Part shown: positions 18,158 through 27,233 of the stretch, piece by piece | Position numbering within the stretch: position 1 is the first letter of the stretch | Layout of the letters: the number at the start of each line of letters is the position of its first letter | Assembly: GCA_963797085.1 (NCBI GenBank) | Contig: CAWCOA010000018.1 | Span: forward strand, 1-64,000 | Direction of reading: 5' to 3' | DNA: 64,000 nt | Origin: JASJBU01 sp963797085 | Lineage (GTDB): Bacteria; Pseudomonadota; Gammaproteobacteria; Chromatiales; Chromatiaceae | The notes under the pieces: generated by a model | Told to the model about the DNA's origin: nothing | What the model saw: the letters and a program-made list of their open reading frames with translations, nothing else | Databases searched by the model: none | Made by a program: the position numbers and the translations under genes

Positions 18158-18715
18158 ATGAGGCAATCCAACCAGGGTGGCAGCAGCAGTTCACCCATCC
18201 ACTTCTACATCGACAACGCCGCCTACTTCATCACCGCATCTACCTACCAGCACCAGCGCTTGCTCGACGACGATCTGAAAGACGAGTTGCGCGACCTGCT
18301 GTTTCGCGGCTACGAGGAATATGGCTGGCGGCTGGAGCATTGGGTGATCCTGGATAATCACTACCACCTATTGGTTAACAGCGCCCGTGGCCACGACCTA
18401 CCGAGAATTATCGCCAAGGTCCATAACCTGAGCGCTCAGCTGATCAACCTGAGGTTCCCGCCGGAGGCTAGGCAATACCAGCGAGTATGGGCGAACTACT
18501 GGGACTACTGCCCGCGGGATGAGCGGGAGTACAACGTCCGTCTCTGTTACCTGCTGTACAACCCGGTGAGGCATGGGTATGTGGAGCGGTTGGGGGATTG
18601 GCGGTGGTCGAGTTTTTCCGCCTTGCTGGCCGCACAGGGGGAGCAGGCATTGCGGGGCGTATTTCGAGAACACCGGGAGTTTCACGAGCTGGAACTGCCG
18701 GCCGACACGTTCTAG
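18158..18715 (+). CDS. REP-associated (IS200-like, HUH) transposase, RAYT
   Basis: Single-strand-specific Y1-type nuclease; RAYTs recognise and spread REP palindromes. 185 residues. HUH motif H68-Y69-H70 in LDNHYHLLV. The family ending YNPVRHGYVE...DWRWSSF is at about 134-153. AAGGAGG eight bases upstream fixes the ATG at 18158. At position 91, where the second RAYT in this window has its presumed catalytic Tyr (Y83), this protein has Leu (VHNLSAQLIN); other tyrosines (107, 114, 117) follow. It is flanked by REP elements e and f, and four more lie within 4 kb upstream, so the protein and repeat very likely belong together. Confidence 0.85.
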   Translation: MRQSNQGGSSSSPIHFYIDNAAYFITASTYQHQRLLDDDLKDELRDLLFRGYEEYGWRLEHWVILDNHYHLLVNSARGHDLPRIIAKVHNLSAQLINLRFPPEARQYQRVWANYWDYCPRDEREYNVRLCYLLYNPVRHGYVERLGDWRWSSFSALLAAQGEQALRGVFREHREFHELELPADTF

Positions 18716-18728
18716 CCGGAATACGGCG

Positions 18729-18800
18729 TTGGAGTACAGCTTTGGAGTACAGCTCTCGAGCTGTAACTCTGAACAGGCACAGGTCGAGACCTGTACTCCT
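18729..18800. repeat. REP/BIME element f, downstream of the RAYT gene
   Basis: A truncated head TTGGAGTACAGCTT is followed by TTGGAGTACAGCTCTCGAGC-TGTA, then ACAGGTCGAGACCTGTACTC-CT (to 18800). It has the same truncated-plus-full head as element b. It sits between the 3' ends of the RAYT gene and rarA. Confidence 0.9.
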
Positions 18801-18811
18801 GGGACATCGAA

Positions 18812-20133
18812 TTATCCGGCTTCTTCGTCCAGCTTCCGCAGGTAGGCGAGTTTCTCTGCGATCTTGATCTCCAGCCCCCGATCCACTGGATGGTAAAATC
18901 GGCGGCCCTGCAGCGCATCCGGTAGATAGTTTCCCCCGCGGCATAGCCTTCCGGTTCATCGTGGGCGTAACGATAGGCCTTGCCGTAGTCGAGTTCTTTC
19001 ATCAGCTTGGTGGGGGCATTGCGCAGGTGCAGCGGCACCTCCAGGGAGCCGGAGGTCTTCGCCTCAGCCAGTGCACCGTTCCAGGCGGTATAGACCGCGT
19101 TGCTCTTCGCCGCGCAGGCCAGATAGACCACAGCTTGGGCGATGGCGAGCTCCCCTTCCGGGCTGCCCAGACGCTCCTGGGTATCCCAGGCACTGAGGGC
19201 AATCTGCAGAGCACGGGGATCGGCGTTGCCGATATCCTCCGAGGCCATGCGCACCACCCGGCGCGCCACATACAGCGCATCGCAGCCACCGTCGATCATG
19301 CGCGCCAGCCAGTAGAGCGCAGCGTCCGGAGCGGAACCGCGCACGGATTTATGCAAGGCGGAGATCTGATCGTAGAAGGCCTCTCCCCCCTTGTCGAAGC
19401 GGCGCAGGGTGCCTGTCGCCACCTCTTCGATCACCGCGAGTGTGACCTCTTGCCCTTCCGTCAGATCGGCAGCGATCTCCAGTAGATTGAGCGCTCGCCG
19501 GGCATCGCCGTCCGCCGCCTCGGCCAGCAGTCGGCAAGTCTCGTCATCCATTGCAAGTCTGCGTTCACCAAGCCCACGCTCGGCATCCGCCAGGGCCTGC
19601 CGGATGATCTGTTGAATATTTTCCGTAGTGAGTGATTTCAGCACATAGGTACGGGCGCGGGACAGCAAGGCGTTGTTCAGTTCGAAGGAGGGATTCTCCG
19701 TAGTCGCGCCGATGAAGACCACCGTGCCATCCTCAACATGGGGCAGAAAGGCATCCTGTTGGGATTTGTTGAAACGATGTACCTCATCGATAAAAAGTAC
19801 CGTGGGGCGATTCTCCTGCTGCTTGATCAGGCGCGCCTGCTGCACTGCGACGCGGATATCCTTGACCCCGGAGAGTACCGCGGAAAGGCTGAGAAAATGT
19901 GCGCCGGAATGCCGTGCAATGACGCTGGCCAGGGTGGTCTTGCCGGTGCCTGGCGGCCCCCAGAAGATCATGGAGTGCAGCCGGTCCTCCTCGATGGCCC
20001 GGCGCAGGGGCTTGCCTGTAGCAACGATATGGGCCTGACCGATAAACTCATCCAGGGTCCGCGGTCGCATGCGATCCGCCAGGGGACGGGTCTGACTATC
20101 AACCGATTCGTCGAACAGGCCCGGTGGGCTCAT
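18812..20133 (-). CDS. rarA: Replication-associated recombination protein A (MgsA/RarA AAA ATPase)
   Basis: AAA+ clamp-loader-like ATPase acting at stalled replication forks. Walker A is GPPGTGKTTLA, Walker B FIDEVHRFNK; sensor text ATTENPSFE and the tetramerisation part (LHKSVRGSAPDAALYWLARM) are present. The frame slips at about 18930; with one A restored in the run after GEG the normal end reads NYLPDALQGRRFYHPVDRGL...LRKLDEEAG, with the TAA at 18812-18814. Without that correction the frame runs on through REP element f. It lies 28 bases after lolA on the minus strand in the conserved ftsK-lolA-rarA order. Confidence 0.92.
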
Positions 20134-20161
20134 CCTTCAACCCGTCCAACGGTTTCTAGGA

Positions 20162-20788
20162 TCATAGATCGCCGATCAGGTCGATCTGCGGGGGTGGAGT
20201 GAAATCAAAAAGTGCCTCATCCAGAACCGGATTGCGCTGCATGTTCATGAAAAAGAAACGGGTGATCTGGCCGAAATTATCCGACATCTCCATGCGCACC
20301 AACTGATTATCCGCCAGCGCCAGACGTACGCTGCTGAATTGCGCATCCTCGTCCCTTGGCAACAGCTCCAGCCAACTGAGCCCATCCTCTACAGCGAGTT
20401 TTTTCAACTCGAAATGCTGATCAACCGGGCCTGTGGCGCTCAACAGCTGGGCGGGAGTACCCTCCAGGGCGGCCTTTTGGCTGCGGTGAGAAACCTGCTC
20501 CAACTCCCTGTCATGGAGCCAGATACGCTTACCGTCCGCCACGATCAGCTGATCATTCGGCGGATTGTATTCCCAGCGCAGCTGACCGGGGCGTTTCAGG
20601 TAAAAAGTGCCGCTGCTCGTGTACACACCGCCATTATCGGGTTGCTCCAGGATCTGTTGAAAGTCCGCCTGCAGCGTCGTCAGACCCTGCAGAAATTGTT
20701 TTAGCAGGTCCTGGCCCTCTGCAGCCTGCAGCATTGAGATGGGGTAAATCAGCAAGACCATCGTAAGCAAAAGACGTTTAATCACCAT
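20162..20788 (-). CDS. lolA: Outer-membrane lipoprotein carrier LolA
   Basis: Periplasmic chaperone that ferries lipoproteins from LolCDE to LolB. Signal peptide of about 22 residues (MVIKRLLLTMVLLIYPISML, then QAAEG). The mature part shows LTTLQADFQQ, GTFYLKRPGQLRWEY and QLIVADGKRIWLHD, hallmark LolA text. 208 residues, normal. It is placed between ftsK and rarA as in most gammaproteobacteria; an array of REP-like palindromes lies between it and ftsK. Confidence 0.95.
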   Translation of the reverse strand: MVIKRLLLTMVLLIYPISMLQAAEGQDLLKQFLQGLTTLQADFQQILEQPDNGGVYTSSGTFYLKRPGQLRWEYNPPNDQLIVADGKRIWLHDRELEQVSHRSQKAALEGTPAQLLSATGPVDQHFELKKLAVEDGLSWLELLPRDEDAQFSSVRLALADNQLVRMEMSDNFGQITRFFFMNMQRNPVLDEALFDFTPPPQIDLIGDL

Positions 20789-20810
20789 ACGTTATCCTGA
20801 ATAATTTAAT

Positions 20811-20970
20811 TAGGGTGCGCCGCGCACACCATTGAATACCATTTACGCATTTTGTTTGGTGCGCGCGGCGCACCCTACAGCTTTTACCGCAATCTCCTGA
20901 GTTTGGTGCGCGCGCGCACCCTACAGCTTTTACCGCATCTCCTGGTTTGGTGCGCGCGGCGCACCCTACA
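20811..20970. repeat. Second REP family: GTAG-headed palindromes, four copies
   Basis: The unit GTAGGGTGCGCCGCGCGCAC-C is a GTAG head plus a GC palindrome. Copies lie at 20811-20830 (plus, partly degenerate) and at about 20858-20879, 20905-20925 and 20949-20970 (minus). The last three are joined by a near-identical linker CAGCTTTTACCGCAATCTCC-TGA with a period of 44-47 bases. This family is unrelated in sequence to the GGAG-TACAG family. It occupies the whole lolA-ftsK gap. Confidence 0.9.
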
Positions 20971-21013
20971 GTTTTACCGCAATCTCCTGAGAACAAGAGC
21001 ATGCTCAATGGGT

Positions 21014-23319
21014 TCAATCCTTTGGCGGCGGCGGTGCTATGACCTCACGGCTGCCATTGGTCTCCGCCGCGCCCACGATGCCGGTGCGCTCCATCTCTTC
21101 AATCATGCGCGCTGCCCGGTTGTAGCCAATCTTCAGACGCCGCTGTACACCGGAGATAGAGGCCCGGCGGGTCTCGGTGACGATGCGCACCGCCTCGTCA
21201 TACAGGGGATCGCTGTTCTCCACATCGTCCGACTCCACCGGAAAACCAGGCACGGACTCGGTGGCTTCCTGCAAGATCTCTTCAAGATAATCCGGCTCGC
21301 CGACCGCCTTGAGGTGTTTCACCACCCGGTGTACCTCGTTGTCATCCACAAAGGCGCCATGCACCCGCTGGGTAATATTGCTGCCGGGCCCCATGTAGAG
21401 CATGTCGCCATGCCCCAGCAGATGCTCGGCCCCCATCTGATCCAGAATGGTCCTGGAGTCGATCCGGGAAGAGACCTGAAAGGCGATCCGGGTCGGGATA
21501 TTGGCCTTGATCAGGCCGGTAATCACATCCACCGAGGGCCTCTGGGTGGCAAGAATCAGGTGGATACCCGAGGCGCGGGCCTTTTGCGCAAGCCTTGCGA
21601 TCAGCTCCTCCACCTTCTTGCGAGCCACCATCATCATATCCGCAAGCTCGTCGATAATGACCACGATATAGGGCAGAGGTTCCAGGGTCGGATGGGCCAT
21701 GGCCTCGATAATGGCATCGGATTCGGGCTGGAACAGCGGGTCCTTGAGGGGTTCGCCCTTCTTGATCGCGTCTTTGACCTTGCGGTTGTAACCGGTGATA
21801 TTGCGCACCCCCAGGGCGGCCATCAGCCGATAGCGACGCTCCATCTCCCCGACACACCAACGCAGGGCATTGCCTGCTTCCTGCATGTCGGTGACCACCG
21901 GGGTGAGCAGATGGGGAATGCCCTCATAGACCGACAGCTCGAGCATCTTCGGGTCGACCATGATCATGCGCACTTCGTCCGGCTTGGCCTTATACAGCAG
22001 GCTGAGGATCATGGCATTGATCGCCACCGACTTACCGGAACCGGTGGTGCCTGCAATCAGCGCATGGGGCATGCGCCCCAGGTCCGCGCACATGGGTTGA
22101 CCAGAGATATCCTTGCCCAGGGCCAGGGTCAGCGGCGATTTGGAAGCCTCGTAGACCTCGGACTGCAAAACCTCGCTGAGAAACACCATCTCCCGGTATT
22201 CGTTGGGGATCTCCAGACCGATCACCGATTTGCCCGGGATCACCTCCACCACCCGCACCGCGATGGTCGAGAGTGCCCGGGCCAGATCCTTGGCCAGTCC
22301 GGTAATCCTGCTGACCTTGGTACCTGCGGCAAGCTGCAGTTCGTAAAGGGTCACCACCGGCCCGGGATGCACGGCCACCACCTGCACTTCGATGCCAAAA
22401 TCGGCGAATTTAAGCTCCACCAGGCGGGACATGGCCGTCAGGGCCTCTTCCGAATAGCGCTGCACCGTCTGTTTGGCCGGGTCCAACAGTGCCAGCGGCG
22501 GCAAGACACTATTCGGATCCGCATCGAACAAGGGAACCTGGCGCTCTTTCTCCACCCTGGCGCTCGGCTTCAGCGCCTTGATCACCGGTTCAATCTTCGG
22601 CTGCTTGCGTTTACTGACGCGCTTCTGCTCTTTCTTCACCAGTTTGACGCGCTCCTGACGCGCCTTTTTAGCGGCCAGTCGCTCGCGCAGATGGCTGAGC
22701 AGATAACCACCGCGCCGCAGGCCGCTCAGTACCAGCCCGCCGATCACATCCATCACGGTAAACCAGGAGACCCCGGTGAAGAGCGTGAAACCACTCAGAA
22801 ACAGGGCCAGCAGGAACAGGCTGCTGCCGGAACGGCTGAGACCGGCTTCGAAAAAATGCCCCAGTGCATTGCCCAATATCCCGCCGGTGCCAGACGGCAA
22901 GCCCGTATGCGGGCTGCGAGTAGAGGGTCGCCAGGGCGCAGCCGGATGCCAGGGTGAGGAAAAAGCCCAGCCAGCGCACCAGTACCAGATTGATATTCAC
23001 CGTGTCATCCGGATTCCGCCGCTTGAAGACCAGTAGCGCACTCCAGCTCAGCATGATCGGAATCAGATAGGCGAAAAAACCGAACAGGTTGAAAAAAACG
23101 TCGGCGAACCAGGCGCCTACCGGGCCGCCTGAATTGACCACATCACTGGTCGGCCCCAGGTAGGAGAAGCCGGGATCATCCGGGGAAATAGGTGTAGAGG
23201 GAGAGCAGCAGATAACCGCTCAAACAGAACAGGATCCACATGATGCCTTCGCGCATGGCGTGGCTGACATGGGCCTGTAAGGCACTCTGTTGGGTCGTAG
23301 TCTGGGATTTTGCCTGCAA
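21014..23319 (-). CDS. ftsK: DNA translocase FtsK (frame broken twice)
   Basis: Septal DNA pump that resolves chromosome dimers with XerCD and moves DNA toward dif. N-terminal membrane domain: REGIMWILFCLSGYLLLSLY, then NLFGFFAYLIPIMLSW and further helices to about 22740. Motor: Walker A AGTTGSGKSVAI, Walker B YIVVIIDELADMMM, and ATQRPSVDVITG. C-terminal gamma winged helix: DPLYDEAVRIV...RRLKIGYNRAARMIEEME. The frame breaks at about 23190 (one extra C in a C-run; correction gives YFPDDPGFSYLGP) and at about 22905. A TTG at 23319 is the likely start. As ftsK is normally essential, the breaks are probably sequence errors. The Pro/Gln linker is short (about 768 residues in all). Confidence 0.93.
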
Positions 23320-23378
23320 AAGATGCTGCCTATTTGCGTAATATAATTAAAATGTTAGAAACATTTCTTATTCTAGTT

Positions 23379-24442
23379 TCAAGCATACTGTTCACGCAAG
23401 GCTGGATATACGAGTTGTCCATCCGAAACATTGACCGCTGCAGCAAGCTGGGGATTTTCCTGCCAGTTCCCGGAGGTCAGTTCATGCAGGTAAGGAATCA
23501 TCGCCGCCGACAGGGCCTGGGAGGCGCTATGCGGAACCGCCCCCGGCATGTTGGTCACCGCGAAATGAATGACTCCCTCCTCGACATAGGTGGGTGACAG
23601 ATAGTCGGTCGGCCGGGTGGTTTCGATACACCCTCCCTGATCCACCGAGATATCGACGATCACACTGCCTCGGCCCATGCTGGCCACCAGTTCACGGGAG
23701 ACCAGCCTGGGAGCCTTGGCGCCGGGTATCAGCACCGCGCCTACCAGCAGGTCGGCCGCCGCGACTGCCCTGGCCAGGCTCTCTGATAGGGATAGAGCGC
23801 GGTGACATTGTCACCCAGATCACGCATCGCGGACATGCGCTCGCGATCACGCTCGAACACCGTGACCTGGGCGCCCAGGGCAGCCGCCACCCGTGCCGCA
23901 TTGCCACCCGCCTGGCCGCCGCCGATGATCACCACGCTGCCCCGTTCAGCCGCCGGCAGGCCACCCAGCAGCTGGCCTTTCCCACCCGCCGGCCGATGCA
24001 GCAGGTTAGACCCGATCATGACCGCCAGCCGCCCGGCGATATCGCTCATCGGGGCCAGAATCGGCAGTCCCCTGTTGTCTGCCAGGGTCTCGAAGGCCAG
24101 CCCCGTAACGCCGGATTCCAGCAGCTGACGGGTCAGGGTCTCGCTGGCGGCCAGGTGCAGGAAGCAGAACAACAATTGATCTCTGCGCAGCATCCCCGGT
24201 TCGGCGCCATAGGGCTCCTTGACCTTGACGATCAACTCAGCCTGTTCGTAGACTGCAGCGGCATCCGGCAGCAGTTCGACCCCAAACTGTGAATAACTCT
24301 CATCCGTATAGCCGCTGGCCAGGCCAGCCTGGGTTTGCAACAGCACCCGATGGCCTGCCTGGACAAAATCCGCACAGGCCTCTGGCACCAGTCCAACACG
24401 TCCCTCCAGGGGCTTGATCTCTTTGGGTATTCCTATGCGCAT
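23379..24442 (-). CDS. ald: Alanine dehydrogenase (frame broken once)
   Basis: NAD-dependent oxidative deamination of L-alanine to pyruvate. N-terminus MRIGIPKEIKPLEGRVGLVP, substrate residues in KVKEPYGAE, FCFLHLAAS, and the Rossmann motif VVIIGGGQAGGNAARVA. The frame is lost at about 23780; one added base gives ESLARAVAAADLLVGAVLIPGAKAP and the end LVSRELVASMGRGSVIVDIS...DQGGC. The ATG at 24442 has GAGGTG upstream and matches family starts. It sits upstream of ftsK where many relatives have lrp, and is divergent from trxB. Confidence 0.9.
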
Positions 24443-24691
24443 TCTTGTTAGCACCTCTTCGAGGTAGGGAGACCCTGTCTCATTGACACGACGTTTGAAC
24501 GGTGACCGTGGAGATCGTGACTTTCCTTTACCCTCGGCTGTTCATTCCGTACTATCTGGCATCGTATTAGCGGGTTGAAATCCGGCAAATCATCACCATA
24601 TCTATCTGATTGTAACCTTTGACCTGGCAGCCGGGTTGGCAGTTCAGGAGATTCTCCAACTCGAGGATCAAGCACTCTGGAGTAAGTATAC
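24443..24691. promoter_or_regulatory. Divergent control region between ald and trxB
   Basis: The 249 bases between two divergent starts must hold both promoters. No strong consensus boxes or riboswitch were recognised. Confidence 0.3.
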
Positions 24692-25657
24692 ATGAGCGAA
24701 ACCAAGCATTGCCGTCTGTTGATCCTGGGTTCAGGCCCGGCAGGCTACACCGCCGCTGTCTATGCGGCCCGCGCCAATCTGCAACCCGTGCTGGTGACCG
24801 GCATGGAACAGGGGGGACAGCTGATGACCACCACCGACGTGGACAACTGGCCGGGAGATAACGATGGCGTGCAGGGCCCCGACTTGATGGAACGCATGCG
24901 CAAACATGCCGAGCGTTTCGATACGGAGATCATCTTCGACCATATTAATAAGGCTGACCTGAGTGAACGGCCTTTCAAACTTACTGGCGACCAGTTCGAA
25001 TACACCTGTGACGCCCTGATCATCTGCACCGGCGCCTCGGCCCGCTATCTCGGCATGGAATCAGAAGAGGCCTTCAAGGGTCGCGGCGTCTCCGCCTGCG
25101 CCACCTGTGATGGATTCTTCTATAAGAACCAGAAGGTGGCGGTGATCGGCGGCGGCAACACCGCTGTGGAAGAGGCACTCTATCTGTCGAATATCGCCTC
25201 CGAAGTGGCTATTGTTCACCGGCGTGACGAATTCCGCTCGGAAAAGATCCTTTCCGATCAACTGCGCAGAAAGGCAGCGGATGGCAATATCACCCTGGAA
25301 CTGGATCAGGTACTCGATGAGGTACTTGGAGATCAATCCGGCGTTACCGGCATCCGGATCAAAAACGTCAAGGACGGCAGCACCAAGGAGATCGACCTGA
25401 TGGGCGTCTTCATCGCCATCGGTCACAGTCCGAACACCAGCCTGTTCGTAGAACAACTGGAGAACAATAATGGCTACCTGAAGGTCCAGGGCGGTCTGGA
25501 AGGCAACGCCACCCAGACCAGTATTCCCGGAGTGTTCGCGGCAGGTGATGTCATGGATCACGTCTATCGTCAGGCCATCACATCAGCCGGCACCGGTTGC
25601 CAGGCGGCGCTCGACGCAGAGCGGTTTCTGGATGCATTGGAGAACGAAGCGGGCTGA
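24692..25657 (+). CDS. trxB: Thioredoxin reductase
   Basis: FAD enzyme that passes electrons from NADPH to thioredoxin. FAD-binding GSGPAGYTAAVYAAR, redox-active pair Cys136-Cys139 in SACATCDGFFY, NADPH-binding GGGNTAVEEALYL, and the C-terminal FAD motif FAAGDVMDHVYRQAITSAG. 321 residues, full length. It is next to ald/ftsK and aat, as in Pseudomonas and enterobacteria. Confidence 0.96.
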   Translation: MSETKHCRLLILGSGPAGYTAAVYAARANLQPVLVTGMEQGGQLMTTTDVDNWPGDNDGVQGPDLMERMRKHAERFDTEIIFDHINKADLSERPFKLTGDQFEYTCDALIICTGASARYLGMESEEAFKGRGVSACATCDGFFYKNQKVAVIGGGNTAVEEALYLSNIASEVAIVHRRDEFRSEKILSDQLRRKAADGNITLELDQVLDEVLGDQSGVTGIRIKNVKDGSTKEIDLMGVFIAIGHSPNTSLFVEQLENNNGYLKVQGGLEGNATQTSIPGVFAAGDVMDHVYRQAITSAGTGCQAALDAERFLDALENEAG

Positions 25658-25688
25658 ACACAGCCCTGGCTGGCCGGGCTGGTGCCGG

Positions 25689-26360
25689 TCAGCCCTTCTC
25701 CCTGAGGAACTGTCCCGAGACAAATGCACAAAGCAGTATCTGCTGGAAACGGTTCAAACCGGCGAATTGAATGCCGTAGATCTGCTCCTGGTCCCCATTG
25801 CCTCCTGACAGTTCCCGAATACTGCGGATTGTCCCGTTGATGCGCAGCCGGTCCTCTCCCCCGCAAACCTCCAGGGAGAGCATGATCTGCACCCGATCAC
25901 CCACTTCACCGAGCTTTTCAGTCAACAGCAGACGCGCGCCGGTAATGCTGAGGTCAAGGATTATCCCTGTCTGATCAGCGACATTCTTCTCTTCTTGATG
26001 GCTGATATTCTCTACCAAGGCACTAAGTTTCGTCGGTGCTCGCGGGGCGTTGCGCACCACAGCACTCTCCACAGCCTGCGGATAACTCAGATGCAAATGG
26101 GGATAGGGTTTGGAGGAGATGGATAGTACTTTTGCGCCAAACCCAAAGATATTGCTGCCCCGCAGGAGACGTACGGTGAATGCATGTCCCTCTGTCACCA
26201 AGATGGCCTTTCCGTGCTTCCTGGGGGTCGAAATAACCAGGCTCTGATCCGGCAGGTACCCCACCAGCCGAACCGCGTAGCGATCCGCATTTTCACTGGG
26301 CGGCGCATGCTGCAGTTGCAGTATGTCGCCGATCTGGAGATTTTTCACGGCATCACGCAA
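25689..26360 (-). CDS. PilZ-domain protein with YcgR-like N-terminal domain
   Basis: Probable cyclic-di-GMP receptor. Residues about 1-105 match a YcgR-N (flagellar brake) type beta domain. The PilZ part has an arginine-bearing RNAPRAPTK and the downstream DLSITGARLL (D/NxSxxG), which together bind c-di-GMP; the first motif departs from a perfect RxxxR, so binding is not certain. The start is a TTG at 26360 with GGAGGGA nine bases upstream. 223 residues. Its output (motility or exopolysaccharide) cannot be read from the neighbours. Confidence 0.75.
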   Translation of the reverse strand: MRDAVKNLQIGDILQLQHAPPSENADRYAVRLVGYLPDQSLVISTPRKHGKAILVTEGHAFTVRLLRGSNIFGFGAKVLSISSKPYPHLHLSYPQAVESAVVRNAPRAPTKLSALVENISHQEEKNVADQTGIILDLSITGARLLLTEKLGEVGDRVQIMLSLEVCGGEDRLRINGTIRSIRELSGGNGDQEQIYGIQFAGLNRFQQILLCAFVSGQFLREKG

Positions 26361-26527
26361 CAGAGTCCCTCCAACACAATAAGCTTTTAACGACTGAGCA
26401 AAACCACAAACCTAATCATAGGGGCATTCCCTGAACGCAGGCCAGAATTATGTGAATTATTTGACCTGAAACAAGGGGCTTTGCGCGGTAGAATTCGCTC
26501 TACGATCTCAAGTTAACCATTTAACTC

Positions 26528-27232
26528 ATGATATTCAGGCTCAATGAGGATCCCTACTCCCCATTTCCAGAAGTGGCCCTGGCGGAAGCCGAACCCAATG
26601 GCCTGCTGGCCGTTGGGGGAGATCTGACCCCGGTCCGCCTGATCAACGCCTACCGCCATGGAATATTTCCCTGGTTCAGTGAAGACGAACCGATTCTCTG
26701 GTGGTCGCCAAACCCCAGGACCGTACTCTACCCCGAAAATATCCGCATCAGCCGCAGTCTGCGGAAAACCTTGCGCAAAGGGTCTTTCCAGATCACTTTT
26801 GACAGGGCTTTCCAGCAGATCATCACAGCCTGTTCCCAGCCACGCAGGGATTCCCCCGGCACCTGGCTGGTTCCGGAAATGATTGATGCCTATGTGCAAC
26901 TGTTCAAGCTTAATATGGCCCACTCCGTGGAAGTCTGGCAGGATGGGCAACTGGTGGGCGGCCTTTACGGCGTGGCCATCGGTGCTGTTTTCTATGGTGA
27001 ATCGATGTTCAGTCAGGTCTCTGACAGTTCGAAAGTCGCCCTGGTGCATCTGTGCACATCACTGCTTGAGATGGGTTTCCGCCTGGTGGACTGTCAGGTC
27101 TATACCGAACATCTGATCAGCCTGGGTGCCGAAGAGATATCAAGAAAGCGCTTTTGTCAGCATCTTGACAATTGGTGTACCCTTCCCGGTCACTCTGGTG
27201 ACTGGTCGGCCCACAGCCCTGAAATAAATTGA
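26528..27232 (+). CDS. aat: Leucyl/phenylalanyl-tRNA-protein transferase
   Basis: Adds Leu or Phe from aminoacyl-tRNA to proteins with N-terminal Arg or Lys, marking them for ClpS/ClpAP. Conserved text: GLLAVGGDLTPVRLINAYRH, GIFPWFSEDEPILWWSPNPR, GGLYGVAIGAVFYGESMFS and DCQVYTEHLISLGA. 234 residues. It lies one base before bpt, so the two N-degron enzymes form an operon. Confidence 0.95.
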   Translation: MIFRLNEDPYSPFPEVALAEAEPNGLLAVGGDLTPVRLINAYRHGIFPWFSEDEPILWWSPNPRTVLYPENIRISRSLRKTLRKGSFQITFDRAFQQIITACSQPRRDSPGTWLVPEMIDAYVQLFKLNMAHSVEVWQDGQLVGGLYGVAIGAVFYGESMFSQVSDSSKVALVHLCTSLLEMGFRLVDCQVYTEHLISLGAEEISRKRFCQHLDNWCTLPGHSGDWSAHSPEIN

Positions 27233-27233
27233 T

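Noticed and set aside
14512..18800. CRISPR array formed by the repeated palindromes
   Set aside because: The units are unevenly spaced, lie partly inside genes, pair as inverted hairpins and have no uniform spacers or cas genes. They fit REP/BIME elements.
18712..20133. RarA with a novel C-terminal tail
   Set aside because: The tail is translated REP element f plus out-of-frame rarA; one restored base gives the standard RarA ending at 18812.
20852..22957. A 701-residue open frame on the plus strand
   Set aside because: It is antisense to ftsK, His/Gly/Gln-rich low-complexity text typical of a shadow frame, and matches no family.
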